Shown: in pieces, positions 18,396 through 27,763 of the stretch
Numbering within the stretch: the first letter of the stretch is position 1
Layout: each line of letters starts with the position of its first letter
From: Roseomonas sp. KE0001
Lineage (GTDB): Bacteria > Pseudomonadota > Alphaproteobacteria > Acetobacterales > Acetobacteraceae
Direction: 5' to 3'
DNA: 64,000 bases
NCBI RefSeq assembly: GCF_016107285.1
Contig: NZ_RCVQ01000004.1
Span: 186,001-250,000, forward strand
Position numbers and translations under genes: made by a program
The notes under the pieces: generated by a model
Told to the model about the DNA's origin: nothing
The model's input: the letters and a program-made list of their open reading frames with translations, nothing else
The model's database searches: none

Positions 18396-19219
18396 TGGTC
18401 GATCTCCGGCGGCCGGCGGACGATCACGCGCCAGCGTGCATCGCGTTCAGATGGCGGCGGTGACAAATCCGGATCGCCCGCCTGCTTGGGATCGAGTTCG
18501 ATCCAGGGCAGCGGCCCGCGCGCCGACAGCGCCACGGACATCGCCTCCGCGATCTGCGGATGCCCCAACCTTCCGAGCAGATGCCCGAGGCGCTGCACGA
18601 CCGCCTTCTCGAAAGCGCCCGACAAGGAGGCGAGCTTTTTGGGTTGCAGCCGCTCGGCCAGTTCGGAAAGCACCGTCGCGATGTTGTCCAGACCCGCGCC
18701 GGACTGTGGATAGCGCACCAGGTCGAGCGCCGTCAGCTCCGGTGAGGACAGCTTCATATAGCCCGATGGCGTCTTACGATCCTCGATCCCCGCCGCCACC
18801 GTCGCCATGTCCTTGCGGTAGGAAAATACGATCCGCGTCCGCCCGGCTTCGATGTCGGGCAGGAGCTTGTTCGTGACGACCTGAAACTCCATCACGGCTT
18901 GATGTGAAGCGCCGTGGGTTGCGGCCGCCGTCAGCAGCCCCACATAATACGGACGCTGTTCGTGGTGCATCAAGGCGTCGATATACCACTCGGGCGGCGG
19001 CGCCCCCACCGTGGAATGCTGGGGCGGCACGACCACATAGAAGCCGCGCCGGGGTCGGAGAAGCTGGCCGCGCTGCTGCAAACGCTCGGCGGCGTCGAGG
19101 AACGCGCCCCGGCTGACGCCGATCTCCTTCTGCGCTTCATCCGCAGAAAAGACCCCCCGGCCCGTAGCAAGCAAGCCGGAAACGTAGGAAGATAAGGCTG
19201 ACCGCTCAACTCGGATCAT
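18392..19219 (-). CDS. AbiEi-type antitoxin / transcriptional repressor
   Basis: A 275-residue protein with an N-terminal winged helix-turn-helix (VFSADEAQKEIGVSRGAFLD) and the AbiEi core: GFYVVVPPQHSTVGAPPPEW, then YYVGLLTAAATHGASHQAVM. This family represses its own promoter and neutralises the AbiEii toxin (type IV toxin-antitoxin, abortive infection). The frame is intact although the partner is broken. It may persist as a repressor or be a relic. Two inverted repeats lie just upstream of its start. Confidence 0.88.
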   Translation of the reverse strand: MIRVERSALSSYVSGLLATGRGVFSADEAQKEIGVSRGAFLDAAERLQQRGQLLRPRRGFYVVVPPQHSTVGAPPPEWYIDALMHHEQRPYYVGLLTAAATHGASHQAVMEFQVVTNKLLPDIEAGRTRIVFSYRKDMATVAAGIEDRKTPSGYMKLSSPELTALDLVRYPQSGAGLDNIATVLSELAERLQPKKLASLSGAFEKAVVQRLGHLLGRLGHPQIAEAMSVALSARGPLPWIELDPKQAGDPDLSPPPSERDARWRVIVRRPPEIDQ

Positions 19220-19254
19220 ACCACATTATCCGCTTTCAGCGCGGAAATATCAAT

Positions 19255-19303
19255 ATGATTCATTGATCGAATCATCCTTAAAAATCCGCGTATAGGGCGG
19301 ATT
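19255..19303. promoter_or_regulatory. Two inverted repeats, candidate AbiEi operators
   Basis: ATGATTC-7 nt-GAATCAT (19255-19275) and AATCCGC-7 nt-GCGGATT (19283-19303) sit 36-84 bp upstream of the AbiEi start in an AT-rich gap (19220-19425). CAATATGAT occurs twice around them. AbiEi proteins repress by binding paired inverted repeats, so these are plausible operators. The gap also serves the divergent HTH gene. Confidence 0.55.
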
Positions 19304-19425
19304 CTTCAATATGATGCGGCAGCGACCTCGTCCCTCGCCTCCTAACGGGATGGATGGTCACGCCATCTTCTCTAATTTTCTCCAATCTTCTATACACTTC
19401 GCCAAACGTGATTCACGATTGGCGT

Positions 19426-19626
19426 ATGAGCGACGAAATCCTCACGATCCGGGAGGTGGCGGAGCTTCTCAAGATCAATGAGAAGACGGCTTACAAGCTC
19501 GCGGCTGCGGGCAAGCTGCCGGGCTTCAAGGTCGGCGGATCGTGGCGCTTCGAGCGCCGGGAGATAGCAAACTGGATAAAGCGCAAGGTTGAGGAGCAAC
19601 AAAGGGATAACGGCGGTGATCACTGA
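19426..19626 (+). CDS. Helix-turn-helix protein, excisionase/MerR-like DNA-binding domain
   Basis: A 66-residue single-domain protein: TIREVAELLKINEKTAYKLA, then GKLPGFKVGGSWRFERREI and NWIKRK. This is the excisionase-family winged helix often found at the head of restriction and helicase defence operons, where it may regulate them. Start chosen at ATG 19426; the upstream extension to 19354 is not conserved. The gene overlaps the start of the following helicase remnant. Confidence 0.82.
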   Translation: MSDEILTIREVAELLKINEKTAYKLAAAGKLPGFKVGGSWRFERREIANWIKRKVEEQQRDNGGDH

Positions 19627-20318
19627 GTACCATGCCAAGCTATTCGCTCACGAGTTGAGCAGGCGGCACTCCGTTGCGGATGCCGAGAAGCTGGCTGGCG
19701 CGCTCATGGACGCTCAGGTTGATCTCAACCCCCATCAGGTAGAAGCCGCGCTGTTCGCCTTCAAGTCGCCGCTATCCAAGGGCGCGATCCTCGCCGACGA
19801 GGTGGGCCTTGGAAAGACCATCGAGGCCGGACTCGTCCTCGCTCAGAAATGGACGGAAGGCCGCGATGCGTTTATTCGAGCTTCCCGCCCGCATCGACGG
19901 TACGGCGGATTTGACCTTGCCCGATCCGGTCAGGCAGGTCGTGGAAAGCGAGCACACGGCGATCCTCGACGACATGGCCGCGCGGCAATCGGCATGGTTC
20001 GACGACGAAATGGAAAAGCTCGACAACTGGGCGGAGGACAAGCGCGCCGGGCTAAAGGCGGACCTCAAGGAGCTGGACGAGCAGATCAAGGCGCTCAAGA
20101 AAGAAATCCGCCAGACCGGCAATCTGCCGGACAAGCTTGCCCTGCAACGGCAGGCCCGCGCCCTTGAGACAAAGCGCGACGAGGCATGGCGCGCCTATGA
20201 CGCCGCCGCGAAGGATATTGAGGTTCAGAAGGAGCGCCTTCTGGATCAGGTCGAAGAGCGTCTCGGGCAGAACGTGTCCGACGAAGAGCTGTTCGCCATT
20301 AGGTTCGAGATCGTGTGA
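19616..20318 (+). pseudogene. Internally deleted SNF2-type helicase remnant
   Basis: From a GTG at 19616 about 80 codons read as the N-terminus of a large SNF2-like helicase: DLNPHQVEAALFAFKSPL, then Walker A AILADEVGLGKTIEAG and LVLAQKW. Near 19855 the homology stops. A second frame, open from about 19865 to the stop at 20318, encodes the charged coiled-coil C-terminus typical of the same proteins (KLDNWAEDKRAGLKADLKEL ending ELFAIRFEIV). Full proteins are around 1000 residues, so most of the motor is missing and the ends are joined out of frame. It directly precedes the PLD nuclease gene, with 13 bases between. Confidence 0.82.
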
Positions 20319-20331
20319 GGGGGCGCGCGGA

Positions 20332-21396
20332 ATGACAAGTTCAATCGTCACAACGGGCATTAGGGGCAATACGTACAAGACGCTTCTTAGGAAACACATC
20401 CTGCACACCAAGCCGTCCGTCGTCGGCCTCGCCGTGGCATACGTGTCCGCGTCGGGGTTCAATCTCGTGAAGAGCATCCTTGATGAAGGAGGTGTCGATG
20501 AAGTCAGGCTGGTTACCGACACGAAAGACGGTGTGACTCATCCGAAGGCGCTTCAGACTGCCATGGACAGCGGATGGGGGATTCGCGTCGTTGACAGTCT
20601 GCCCGGCACCTTCCATCCCAAACTGTACGTTGGCGCCGACAGCTTCAATGAGACCAAGGGCGTCGATGGTCTCTCGCTTGTCATTGCAGGATCACAGAAT
20701 CTCAGCCTCGGTGCGTTCTCCAGGAATGGCGAATGCGCGTTCTGGAGCGTAGCGCCTCACAGCCGAGACTCTGCCGCTCAGGCTTGGCTTGATTGCTGGC
20801 AACTCGGTGTGCCCCTGACCAAGACGAAACTGAAAGACTACGAGAAATATTTCGCGCTTCGGAATCGCCATCGCAGACCTGAAGACCTCGTGACGCTCGG
20901 GGTTGCGGACAGTGCTCCCAAGACCACTGCCGCTGGCGCTCCGCCAAAGAATGCAACACCGCCCAAAACGGCCGAGAAGGCCATATCGGAGACGGCTGCT
21001 TCTGTTGCTTGGGCTGGACTTCAGTCCTTCACCGGCGAGTATAACTTGCAGGTCGAGTTTCCCAAAGAGGCCGGGCTTGTGCTCCGCAGAGTTTTTGGCA
21101 AGCCATCCAAAGATGGCTCCATCGACATACTTTGCGCCGACGGGATCACTCGCACCTTCAAGTTCAGGTTCTACGAAGACAATGGCATGTTTCGCCTGAA
21201 TGTCCCCAATGCAGCGCCATTGGTCGATTGGGCGCGTGCAAATAAGGCGGGCATCGCCTACGTCGAGCACGACGAAGTGGGCGTCATTTCGTTCGAGATA
21301 TTGAAACCCGGGCAGCCTCTCATGGACGTTGTAGATCGTTCGCTCGCGCTTGGTACGTGGGGCCGCACGCCCACGAGATTGTATGGCTGGTACTGA
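20332..21396 (+). CDS. PLD-family nuclease of the defence cluster
   Basis: A 354-residue protein with one phospholipase-D HxK motif, FHPKLYVGAD (about residues 94-103), and a downstream GSQNLSLGAFSRNGE segment that matches the GSxN part of PLD nucleases. The single HKD copy implies it works as a dimer, as other small PLD nucleases do. The middle is Ala/Lys/Thr-rich linker; the C-terminal 120 residues are unrecognised. The stop codon overlaps the methyltransferase ATG by one base, so it belongs to the mod/res operon. PLD proteins accompany SNF2 helicases and methylases in several anti-phage systems. Confidence 0.82.
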   Translation: MTSSIVTTGIRGNTYKTLLRKHILHTKPSVVGLAVAYVSASGFNLVKSILDEGGVDEVRLVTDTKDGVTHPKALQTAMDSGWGIRVVDSLPGTFHPKLYVGADSFNETKGVDGLSLVIAGSQNLSLGAFSRNGECAFWSVAPHSRDSAAQAWLDCWQLGVPLTKTKLKDYEKYFALRNRHRRPEDLVTLGVADSAPKTTAAGAPPKNATPPKTAEKAISETAASVAWAGLQSFTGEYNLQVEFPKEAGLVLRRVFGKPSKDGSIDILCADGITRTFKFRFYEDNGMFRLNVPNAAPLVDWARANKAGIAYVEHDEVGVISFEILKPGQPLMDVVDRSLALGTWGRTPTRLYGWY

Positions 21397-23345
21397 TGAC
21401 TGTGGAAGACAACGAAGCACCGTTCGCTGGCATGGAATCGAGCAGCCCGACGAGGCTCACTCTGACCTCCGATGATGTTGCGGCCCGCAAACGCACCCTC
21501 CTGCGCAATTTCCTCGCGCAGACGCTGCCAGAATGCCTCAGCGAGGGGCAGATCGACTTTGAGCTGTTGAGGCGAGCCCTGGGCGATTGGATTGAAGCCG
21601 GCCAGGAGCGATTTGGCCTGTCTTGGCCGGGCAAAGCCCAATGCATGAAGATCATTCAGCAGCCGAGCGTGGCGACCCTGAAACCAAAGCGCACCGACTC
21701 GGTGGAGTTTGACGCCACCGGCAATGTCTTCATCGAGGGGGACAATCTGGAAGTCCTGAAACTTTTGCAGAAGGCATACTTTGGCAGGGTCAAGCTGATC
21801 TATATCGACCCGCCCTACAATACCGGGCAAGAGTTTATCTATCCGGACAAATATGCAGAAACTCTGGAGACGTATCTCGCCTACACCGGTCAGGCTGATG
21901 CCGAGGGACGCCGCTTCTCCACCAACACGGATACGGTTGGGCGATACCATTCCAACTGGCTTAATATGATGTACCCGCGCCTCTACCTTGCGCGGAATCT
22001 CCTTCGCGACGACGGCGTTATCTTCATCTCGATCGACGACCACGAATTGAGTCGTTTGCGAGAGTTGTGCGACCAGATTTTCGGCGAGGAGAACTTCAAG
22101 GCCGACATTGCCTGGCAGAAGCGATACACGCGCAGCAACAACACGGTCGATTTCACGACCGTCGTTGAGCATCTCTTAGTCTACGCCAAGTCGGAGGCGT
22201 TCGAGGTCAGCCTGCTGCCGCGCACCGAGGAGGCGGACGCGCGCTACACAAACCCCGACAACGACCCGCGCGGCGTTTGGAAGGGCGCTTCATTCCTCAA
22301 TCCTGCGTCCCCGCAGGACCGTCCGAACCTCTGCTATCCGCTCAAGAATCCGAACACCGGCGGCGTCGTTCACCCAACCACAAATGCCTGGCGCCGTTCG
22401 GAAGAAGCCTTTCATGAGTTGCTGGCCGACAATCGGCTCTACTGGGGGCCGGATGGGAAGGCGGCTGTCCCGTCCATCAAGATGTTCCTTTCAGAAGCAA
22501 GGGGGCTCACGCCCATCAACTTCTGGGCGCATGACTATGCCGGCCACACCGACGAGGGGACGCGAGACCTTGACACGTTGATCCCCGGCAAGGTGTTCAA
22601 CAATCCCAAGCCCGTTCAGCTGATCCGCAGGGTGATTGACCACGCCTGCAATGGCCCCGGCGACATCGTGCTGGATTTCTTCGCAGGCTCCTGCGCCACA
22701 GCGCAGGCGGTGATCGAGCAGAACATCGAGGACGGCGGCAGCCGGAGATTCATCGTCGTGCAACTGCCGGAGCCGACCGACGAAACGTCGAACGCCGCGA
22801 AAGCAGGCTTTCGTACCATAGCGGAGATCGGCAAGGAGAGGATTCGTCGGGTTATCAAGAAGTGGCAGGAACAACCGGCGGGCATGTTCGACCTGGAGCG
22901 CAGAAAGCACACGGACCTCGGCTTCAAGGTGCTGAGCCTCGACCGCTCCAATTTCAAACTGTGGAACGGAAACGGTGCGGCCGATGCCGACGAACTCGCG
23001 CAACAGTTAGAGTTACACATGGATCACCTTTCGGCTGCCAGCAGCGCCGAAGACATTCTCTATGAATTGCTGCTCAAGGCGGGTTTCCCGCTGACCACCA
23101 ACGTTAAGACCATCAAACTTGCGGGCCAGGAAGTGTTCTCCGTCGAAGACGGCGCGATGCTCATTTGCCTTGAGAAGGAGATCACGCCGGAGTTGATCGA
23201 CGCGCTGGCGGAGGCGAATCCGTTGCAGGTCATTTGTCTGGACGAAGGATTCAAGGGAAACGACCAGCTCAAGGCCAACGCGGTTCAGACGTTCAGGGCG
23301 AGAGCCGAGGCGGAAGAATCCGAAATCGTCTTCAAGACGGTTTGA
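21396..23345 (+). CDS. mod: Type III restriction system DNA methyltransferase (Mod), N6-adenine, beta class
   Basis: A 649-residue methylase. Motif IV DPPYNTG is at about residue 138 and the SAM-binding motif I is downstream (LDFFAGSCATAQAV, near 425), the permuted order of beta-class adenine methylases. The target-recognition region lies between them. Mod provides sequence specificity and protects the host; with Res it forms the nuclease complex. The start overlaps the PLD gene. Res begins 12 bases after the stop, preceded by GAGGAGG. Confidence 0.92.
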   Translation: MTVEDNEAPFAGMESSSPTRLTLTSDDVAARKRTLLRNFLAQTLPECLSEGQIDFELLRRALGDWIEAGQERFGLSWPGKAQCMKIIQQPSVATLKPKRTDSVEFDATGNVFIEGDNLEVLKLLQKAYFGRVKLIYIDPPYNTGQEFIYPDKYAETLETYLAYTGQADAEGRRFSTNTDTVGRYHSNWLNMMYPRLYLARNLLRDDGVIFISIDDHELSRLRELCDQIFGEENFKADIAWQKRYTRSNNTVDFTTVVEHLLVYAKSEAFEVSLLPRTEEADARYTNPDNDPRGVWKGASFLNPASPQDRPNLCYPLKNPNTGGVVHPTTNAWRRSEEAFHELLADNRLYWGPDGKAAVPSIKMFLSEARGLTPINFWAHDYAGHTDEGTRDLDTLIPGKVFNNPKPVQLIRRVIDHACNGPGDIVLDFFAGSCATAQAVIEQNIEDGGSRRFIVVQLPEPTDETSNAAKAGFRTIAEIGKERIRRVIKKWQEQPAGMFDLERRKHTDLGFKVLSLDRSNFKLWNGNGAADADELAQQLELHMDHLSAASSAEDILYELLLKAGFPLTTNVKTIKLAGQEVFSVEDGAMLICLEKEITPELIDALAEANPLQVICLDEGFKGNDQLKANAVQTFRARAEAEESEIVFKTV

Positions 23346-23356
23346 GGAGGCGCGGC

Positions 23357-26305
23357 GTGAAGCTCAAATTTGACCCCTCGCTTCAGTACCAGCACGACGC
23401 GATCAACGCCGTCGTCGGTGTGTTCGACGGCCAGCCTTTCGTACAGAATGGGGCAATGGGGTTCCAGTCGATCCAGATCGGCGGGCTGTTCCAGACAGAG
23501 CTTGGCATGGGCAACCAACTCAGCCTGCCGGATGACGAATTGCTGAAGAACGTCCACCGGATTCAGGAAGCGAACGGGATCGAGAAGATCGCGGAGCTTG
23601 CGGGCCGCGAGTTTTCCGTCGAAATGGAAACCGGCACCGGCAAGACCTATGTGTACCTACGGACCATTTTCGAGCTGAACAAAACCTACGGCTTCAAGAA
23701 ATTCATTATCGTGGTGCCGAGCGTTGCTATCCGTGAGGGCGTCCTCAAAAGCATCGACATAATGAAGGAGCATTTCCAAACGCTCTACGACAAGGCGCCG
23801 TTCGATCACTTCGTCTATGACAGCAAGCGCCTTGGCAAGGTTCGGCAGTTCGCCGCCAGCAACCAGATTCAGATCATGGTCATCAACATCCAGTCCTTTC
23901 AGAAGGATGTTGCCGACAAGGATTTGGCGGAGATGACCGAGGACGAGCTGAAGAAGCTCAACGTCATCAACCGCGAGAATGACCGCATGTCGGGCCGGCG
24001 GCCCATCGAATTCATTCAGGCCGCCAACCCCATAGTCATCGTCGATGAGCCGCAGAGCGTCGATACGACCGAGAAATCCCGCAGGGCCATCGGCAATCTC
24101 AATCCGATGGTGACGTTGCGCTACAGCGCCACGCACAAGAATCCGTACAATCTCGTTTACAAGCTCGACCCCATCAAGGCTTACGACCTGCGCCTTGTGA
24201 AACGTATCGAGGTCGCATCCGTCCGCTCGGATGAGAATTTCAACGACGCCTATGTCAAGTTGATCGCCACGGACAACACAAACGGCATCCGCGCCCGCGT
24301 TGAGATTCACAAAGAGGGCAAGGCTGGGCCGAAGCCGACGAAGATATGGGTCAAGCAGGGCGACGATCTGTTCGTGAAGTCCGACGAGCGCGAGGCGTAC
24401 CGCAATGGCTATATCGTGCAGAACATCGACTGCACGCCCAGCTCGGAATATGTCGAGTTCAATCAGGGGCGGTTCCTTGAGCTGGGGCAGGAAGCCGGGG
24501 GCCAAGCCGACGACATCATGAAGGCGCAGGTCTATGAAACCGTCGAGCAGCACCTCAAGAAGGAGCGTGCGCTCAAAGGTAAGGGCATCAAGGTTCTCTC
24601 GCTCTTCTTTATCGACCGCGTTGCCAACTACCGCATCTACAATGAAGACGGTACGACGGGCCTCGGCAAGATCGGCCAATGGTTCGAGGAAGCCTATCGT
24701 GAACTGACCGCCAAGCCGATTTACAAAGGCCTGATCCCCTTCGACGTTGCTGAAGTACACAACGGCTATTTCTCGCAAGACAAACAGGGGCACGCCAAGG
24801 ACACGCGCGGCAACACCGCCGACGACGAAGATACCTACAACCTCATCATGCGGGACAAGGAACGGCTCTTGGACCCCGCTGTGCCGCTGCGCTTTATCTT
24901 CTCCCATTCCGCGTTGCGGGAGGGATGGGACAATCCCAACGTCTTCCAGATTTGCACCCTCAATGAAACGCAATCCGCCGACAAAAAGCGGCAGGAGATC
25001 GGGCGCGGTCTGCGTCTGCCCGTCAATGCGGCGGGCGAACGCGTGCATGATGAAACTGTCAACCGCCTGACTGTCATCGCCAACGAGTCCTATGAGGATT
25101 TCGCCCGCACCCTACAGACCGAATTCGAGGAAGATTTCGGTATCCGGTTTGGCAAGATCGAGAAGATTGCCTTCGCCAAGCTTGTGCGCCGTGCCAAGGA
25201 TGGAACCGAAGTTGAGATCGGGCAGGACGAGTCGGCGAAAATATGGGCGAGCCTCGTCGAGGGCGGCTACATCAGCGCCGCCGGTGACATTCTCGCCAAA
25301 TTCGATCCGAAGAACCCGCACTTCGAGTTGAAGGTGCCGGAAGGCTATGAGGACCTGCGCGCCGCGATCACCGATGAGATCAACAGCAAGATCTTCAAGA
25401 ACCGCATCGTCAATGCCCGCGATCGGCGCGAGTTGAAATTCCGCAAGGAAGTCCATCTGGGCACGGACTTCCAAGCGTTGTGGGCGAAGATCAAGCATCG
25501 CACGCGATATCGCGTGACCTTCAAAACAGCGGACCTAATCGACCGCGCCCTTGCCCGCATAAAGCAGATCGAGCCGATCAATGCGCCGCGCGTCGCTACG
25601 ACCGTGGTGGAGGTGGATATCACCGACGCGGGCGTATCGGCGGATAAGCAGATCGCAACGCGTGTGCGCGACGCGCAGCCGATCAAGGTATTGCCCGACA
25701 TTCTCGCCTTCTTGCAAAAAGAAACCGAGTTGACCCGGCATACGCTCGCCGAGATATTGAAACGCTCCGGCCGCCTTGCTGAGTTCAAGATCAACCCGCA
25801 GGCGTTCATGGCGGCGATCGCCAAGGAAATCTCCCGCGCTCTGCACGACCTCATGCTGGAAGGCATCAAGTACGAGAAGGTGGCCGGGGCCTATTGGGAG
25901 CAAAGTCGTATCGAACAGGACGCCGAGGAGGGCATCGTCCGGTATTTGAGCAATCTGTACGAGGTTCAGAACCGTGAGAAATCACTGTTCGACGCCATTG
26001 AATACGAATCCGAAGTCGAGAAGCAGTTCGCCCGCGATCTGGACCACAATGAAGCCGTCAAGCTCTTCGTCAAACTGCCCTCATGGTTCAAGATCGATAC
26101 CCCCATCGGTTCCTACAACCCCGACTGGGCTTTCGTGACCGAGCGCGAGGAAAAGCTCTATTTCGTGCGTGAAACCAAGAGTACGTTGGATTCTGAAGAG
26201 CGCCGCACCAAGGAGAATCAGAAGATCGCCTGCGGCCGCAGACACTTTGAAACCATCGGCGTGAATTTCGATGTCGTCACCTCGCTAACAGAGGTGGCGA
26301 TATGA
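23357..26305 (+). CDS. res: Type III restriction enzyme helicase/nuclease subunit (Res)
   Basis: A 982-residue superfamily 2 helicase fused to a nuclease. Walker A is VEMETGTGKTYVYL (near residue 90), the DExx box is IVIVDEPQSVD (near 228), and later helicase motifs include FSHSALREGWDNPNVFQICT with the arginine-finger region QEIGRGLRLP. The C-terminal PD-(D/E)xK nuclease reads SYNPDWAFV and FVRETKS (near 915-940). Start is a GTG at 23357 with GAGGAGG upstream; an upstream frame extension overlaps mod and is not conserved. It looks intact, so the mod/res pair should be functional. Confidence 0.92.
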   Translation: MKLKFDPSLQYQHDAINAVVGVFDGQPFVQNGAMGFQSIQIGGLFQTELGMGNQLSLPDDELLKNVHRIQEANGIEKIAELAGREFSVEMETGTGKTYVYLRTIFELNKTYGFKKFIIVVPSVAIREGVLKSIDIMKEHFQTLYDKAPFDHFVYDSKRLGKVRQFAASNQIQIMVINIQSFQKDVADKDLAEMTEDELKKLNVINRENDRMSGRRPIEFIQAANPIVIVDEPQSVDTTEKSRRAIGNLNPMVTLRYSATHKNPYNLVYKLDPIKAYDLRLVKRIEVASVRSDENFNDAYVKLIATDNTNGIRARVEIHKEGKAGPKPTKIWVKQGDDLFVKSDEREAYRNGYIVQNIDCTPSSEYVEFNQGRFLELGQEAGGQADDIMKAQVYETVEQHLKKERALKGKGIKVLSLFFIDRVANYRIYNEDGTTGLGKIGQWFEEAYRELTAKPIYKGLIPFDVAEVHNGYFSQDKQGHAKDTRGNTADDEDTYNLIMRDKERLLDPAVPLRFIFSHSALREGWDNPNVFQICTLNETQSADKKRQEIGRGLRLPVNAAGERVHDETVNRLTVIANESYEDFARTLQTEFEEDFGIRFGKIEKIAFAKLVRRAKDGTEVEIGQDESAKIWASLVEGGYISAAGDILAKFDPKNPHFELKVPEGYEDLRAAITDEINSKIFKNRIVNARDRRELKFRKEVHLGTDFQALWAKIKHRTRYRVTFKTADLIDRALARIKQIEPINAPRVATTVVEVDITDAGVSADKQIATRVRDAQPIKVLPDILAFLQKETELTRHTLAEILKRSGRLAEFKINPQAFMAAIAKEISRALHDLMLEGIKYEKVAGAYWEQSRIEQDAEEGIVRYLSNLYEVQNREKSLFDAIEYESEVEKQFARDLDHNEAVKLFVKLPSWFKIDTPIGSYNPDWAFVTEREEKLYFVRETKSTLDSEERRTKENQKIACGRRHFETIGVNFDVVTSLTEVAI

Positions 26306-26408
26306 GCCGCAGGGCTTGTCGGGACGTTCGGCCACGCCTTTGGGCGGCCTTATTCGCGGCGCCCCGGCATCCTTCGTGAGAATCCTGCGGATTTCCGTAG
26401 AAAAACTC

Positions 26409-26444
26409 TTACGGACGTTCCTGTCTTGTTCTATTATGGCCGAA
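26409..26444 (+). promoter_or_regulatory. Candidate promoter giving a leaderless Argonaute-operon transcript
   Basis: TATTAT at 26432-26437 is a good -10 box; TTACGG at 26409-26414, 17 bp upstream, is a weak -35. The expected start of transcription falls at the ATG of 26444, and no ribosome-binding site precedes that ATG. The rest of the gap 26306-26408 holds only a small imperfect hairpin. Confidence 0.4.
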
Positions 26445-27763
26445 TGTCCAAAACTATCACGAGCAACCAACTATTGGGTGAGATAGGCGAGGCGGCGGTA
26501 CGCCTTCGCTTTCTCAACATGGGGTTCCAGTTCGATGGCCGCTCCCGGCTCGAGGCGGGCGTCGATGGCATCGCGGAAGTAATGGACAACGGGAAGCCTC
26601 TTGCCCGCATGATCGCGGTACAGGTCAAGGCAAGGGAATCCTCCCGTTACACATCCGAAGACGACAACGGATTCAGCTATCTCCTGCGCCCGGACGACCT
26701 GACCTATTGGCGCGGGTCGAACCTTCCTGTCATCCTTGTTCTGTACCGCAAGTCTGATGAATCATACTTCTGGAAAGAGATTGGCACAGACATCGAACGG
26801 GAGGGCCGCAAGCTCCAGTTCGACAAGAGCCGTGATGTTCTCGAACAGAACGCTGTTGATCGCCTTGCGGCCCTGACAGTTCCCAAGGCCGGATTCGGTT
26901 ATTATGTCCCCCCGCTGGGCGGCGGCGAAGAAGCGTTGGTTAATATTCTGCCCGTAACGCTGCCCGCAGAAATATTCGTCGCTTCAACGTCCCACACCGC
27001 AAAGAAGGCGGTTTCCATTCTGCTCGATGGCGACGAGCCTGCCCGTTTCGATTGGACGATCAAGGGAGGCACCTTCTGGTCGTTCAGCGATCCGAGCGCG
27101 ACGGTATGCGAGCATATCGTTGACCTCGATCAGGTCGAAGCGATCGACACGTCAGAGATCGCCTTTCATGAGGATCGGGACGAGTTGAACAATTTTGCCT
27201 TTCTCTTGCGCAAGGCGCTCGACCATCAGGTGCGTGCAGACCTCGCGTGGAGCAAAGAGCGCAAGCTGTATTATTTCAGAGCGGCAGCCGTGAATACGCC
27301 GCGTTCATTCACCTACGAAGCGTCCAAGAAAAAGGCGTCTACCGAGGTCGTCAATGTCGCCGTAAACAAGGCCGACAAGACGCGCATCGAGTTCGTTCGC
27401 CATCACGCTTTCGTTCCGCGGTTCGAGCGTCTTTACGACCAATGGTATCTGGTCATCAACCCGACTTACTTTTTCACGACGAACGGGTTCATCCCGCACT
27501 CTTATCCGGCCGCGCTGCTCGCCGGAAAAAAGCGCCTCGACAACAGTGCATCCCTCCGGGGACAGGTTGTCATGTGGCATCGCTTTCTGAGCCGGTCCGA
27601 TCGAGAGGAAGGGGGCCTGTTCAGTGAAGCCTCGTCCGTGCCGCGCTTGAAGTTTGGCGAGCCGCCTACGGTAGAGCTGGCCACCCGCGTCCCGGAGGAT
27701 GTCTGGGGTTCCCAGAAGAAGCCAGCGGAAACAGAGGAGATACAGGAGCGGCTGTTCGGATGA
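26444..27763 (+). CDS. DREN-APAZ-type effector nuclease (DUF4365 nuclease domain plus APAZ-like region)
   Basis: A 439-residue protein. Residues 1 to about 150 form a DUF4365/PD-(D/E)xK-like nuclease: E16 in [16 protein letters not shown]41 in AGVDGIAEV and Q60-V-K62 in [10 protein letters not shown]. The remaining 280 residues are unlike known enzymes. They occupy the place of the APAZ domain, which replaces the N and PAZ parts of Argonaute and holds the short pAgo partner. The stop overlaps the Argonaute ATG by 4 bp. In characterised SPARDA systems the complex is guided by small RNA to invader DNA and then degrades nucleic acids indiscriminately, killing or arresting the cell. Domain calls are by pattern; activity is inferred. 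Confidence 0.85.
   Translation: MSKTITSNQLLGEIGEAAVRLRFLNMGFQFDGRSRLEAGVDGIAEVMDNGKPLARMIAVQVKARESSRYTSEDDNGFSYLLRPDDLTYWRGSNLPVILVLYRKSDESYFWKEIGTDIEREGRKLQFDKSRDVLEQNAVDRLAALTVPKAGFGYYVPPLGGGEEALVNILPVTLPAEIFVASTSHTAKKAVSILLDGDEPARFDWTIKGGTFWSFSDPSATVCEHIVDLDQVEAIDTSEIAFHEDRDELNNFAFLLRKALDHQVRADLAWSKERKLYYFRAAAVNTPRSFTYEASKKKASTEVVNVAVNKADKTRIEFVRHHAFVPRFERLYDQWYLVINPTYFFTTNGFIPHSYPAALLAGKKRLDNSASLRGQVVMWHRFLSRSDREEGGLFSEASSVPRLKFGEPPTVELATRVPEDVWGSQKKPAETEEIQERLFG

Noticed and set aside
26375-26400. Small hairpin CTGCGGA-TT-TCCGTAG as a res terminator
   Set aside because: It has one mismatch and is followed by A rather than T on the coding strand, so it should not terminate res transcription.
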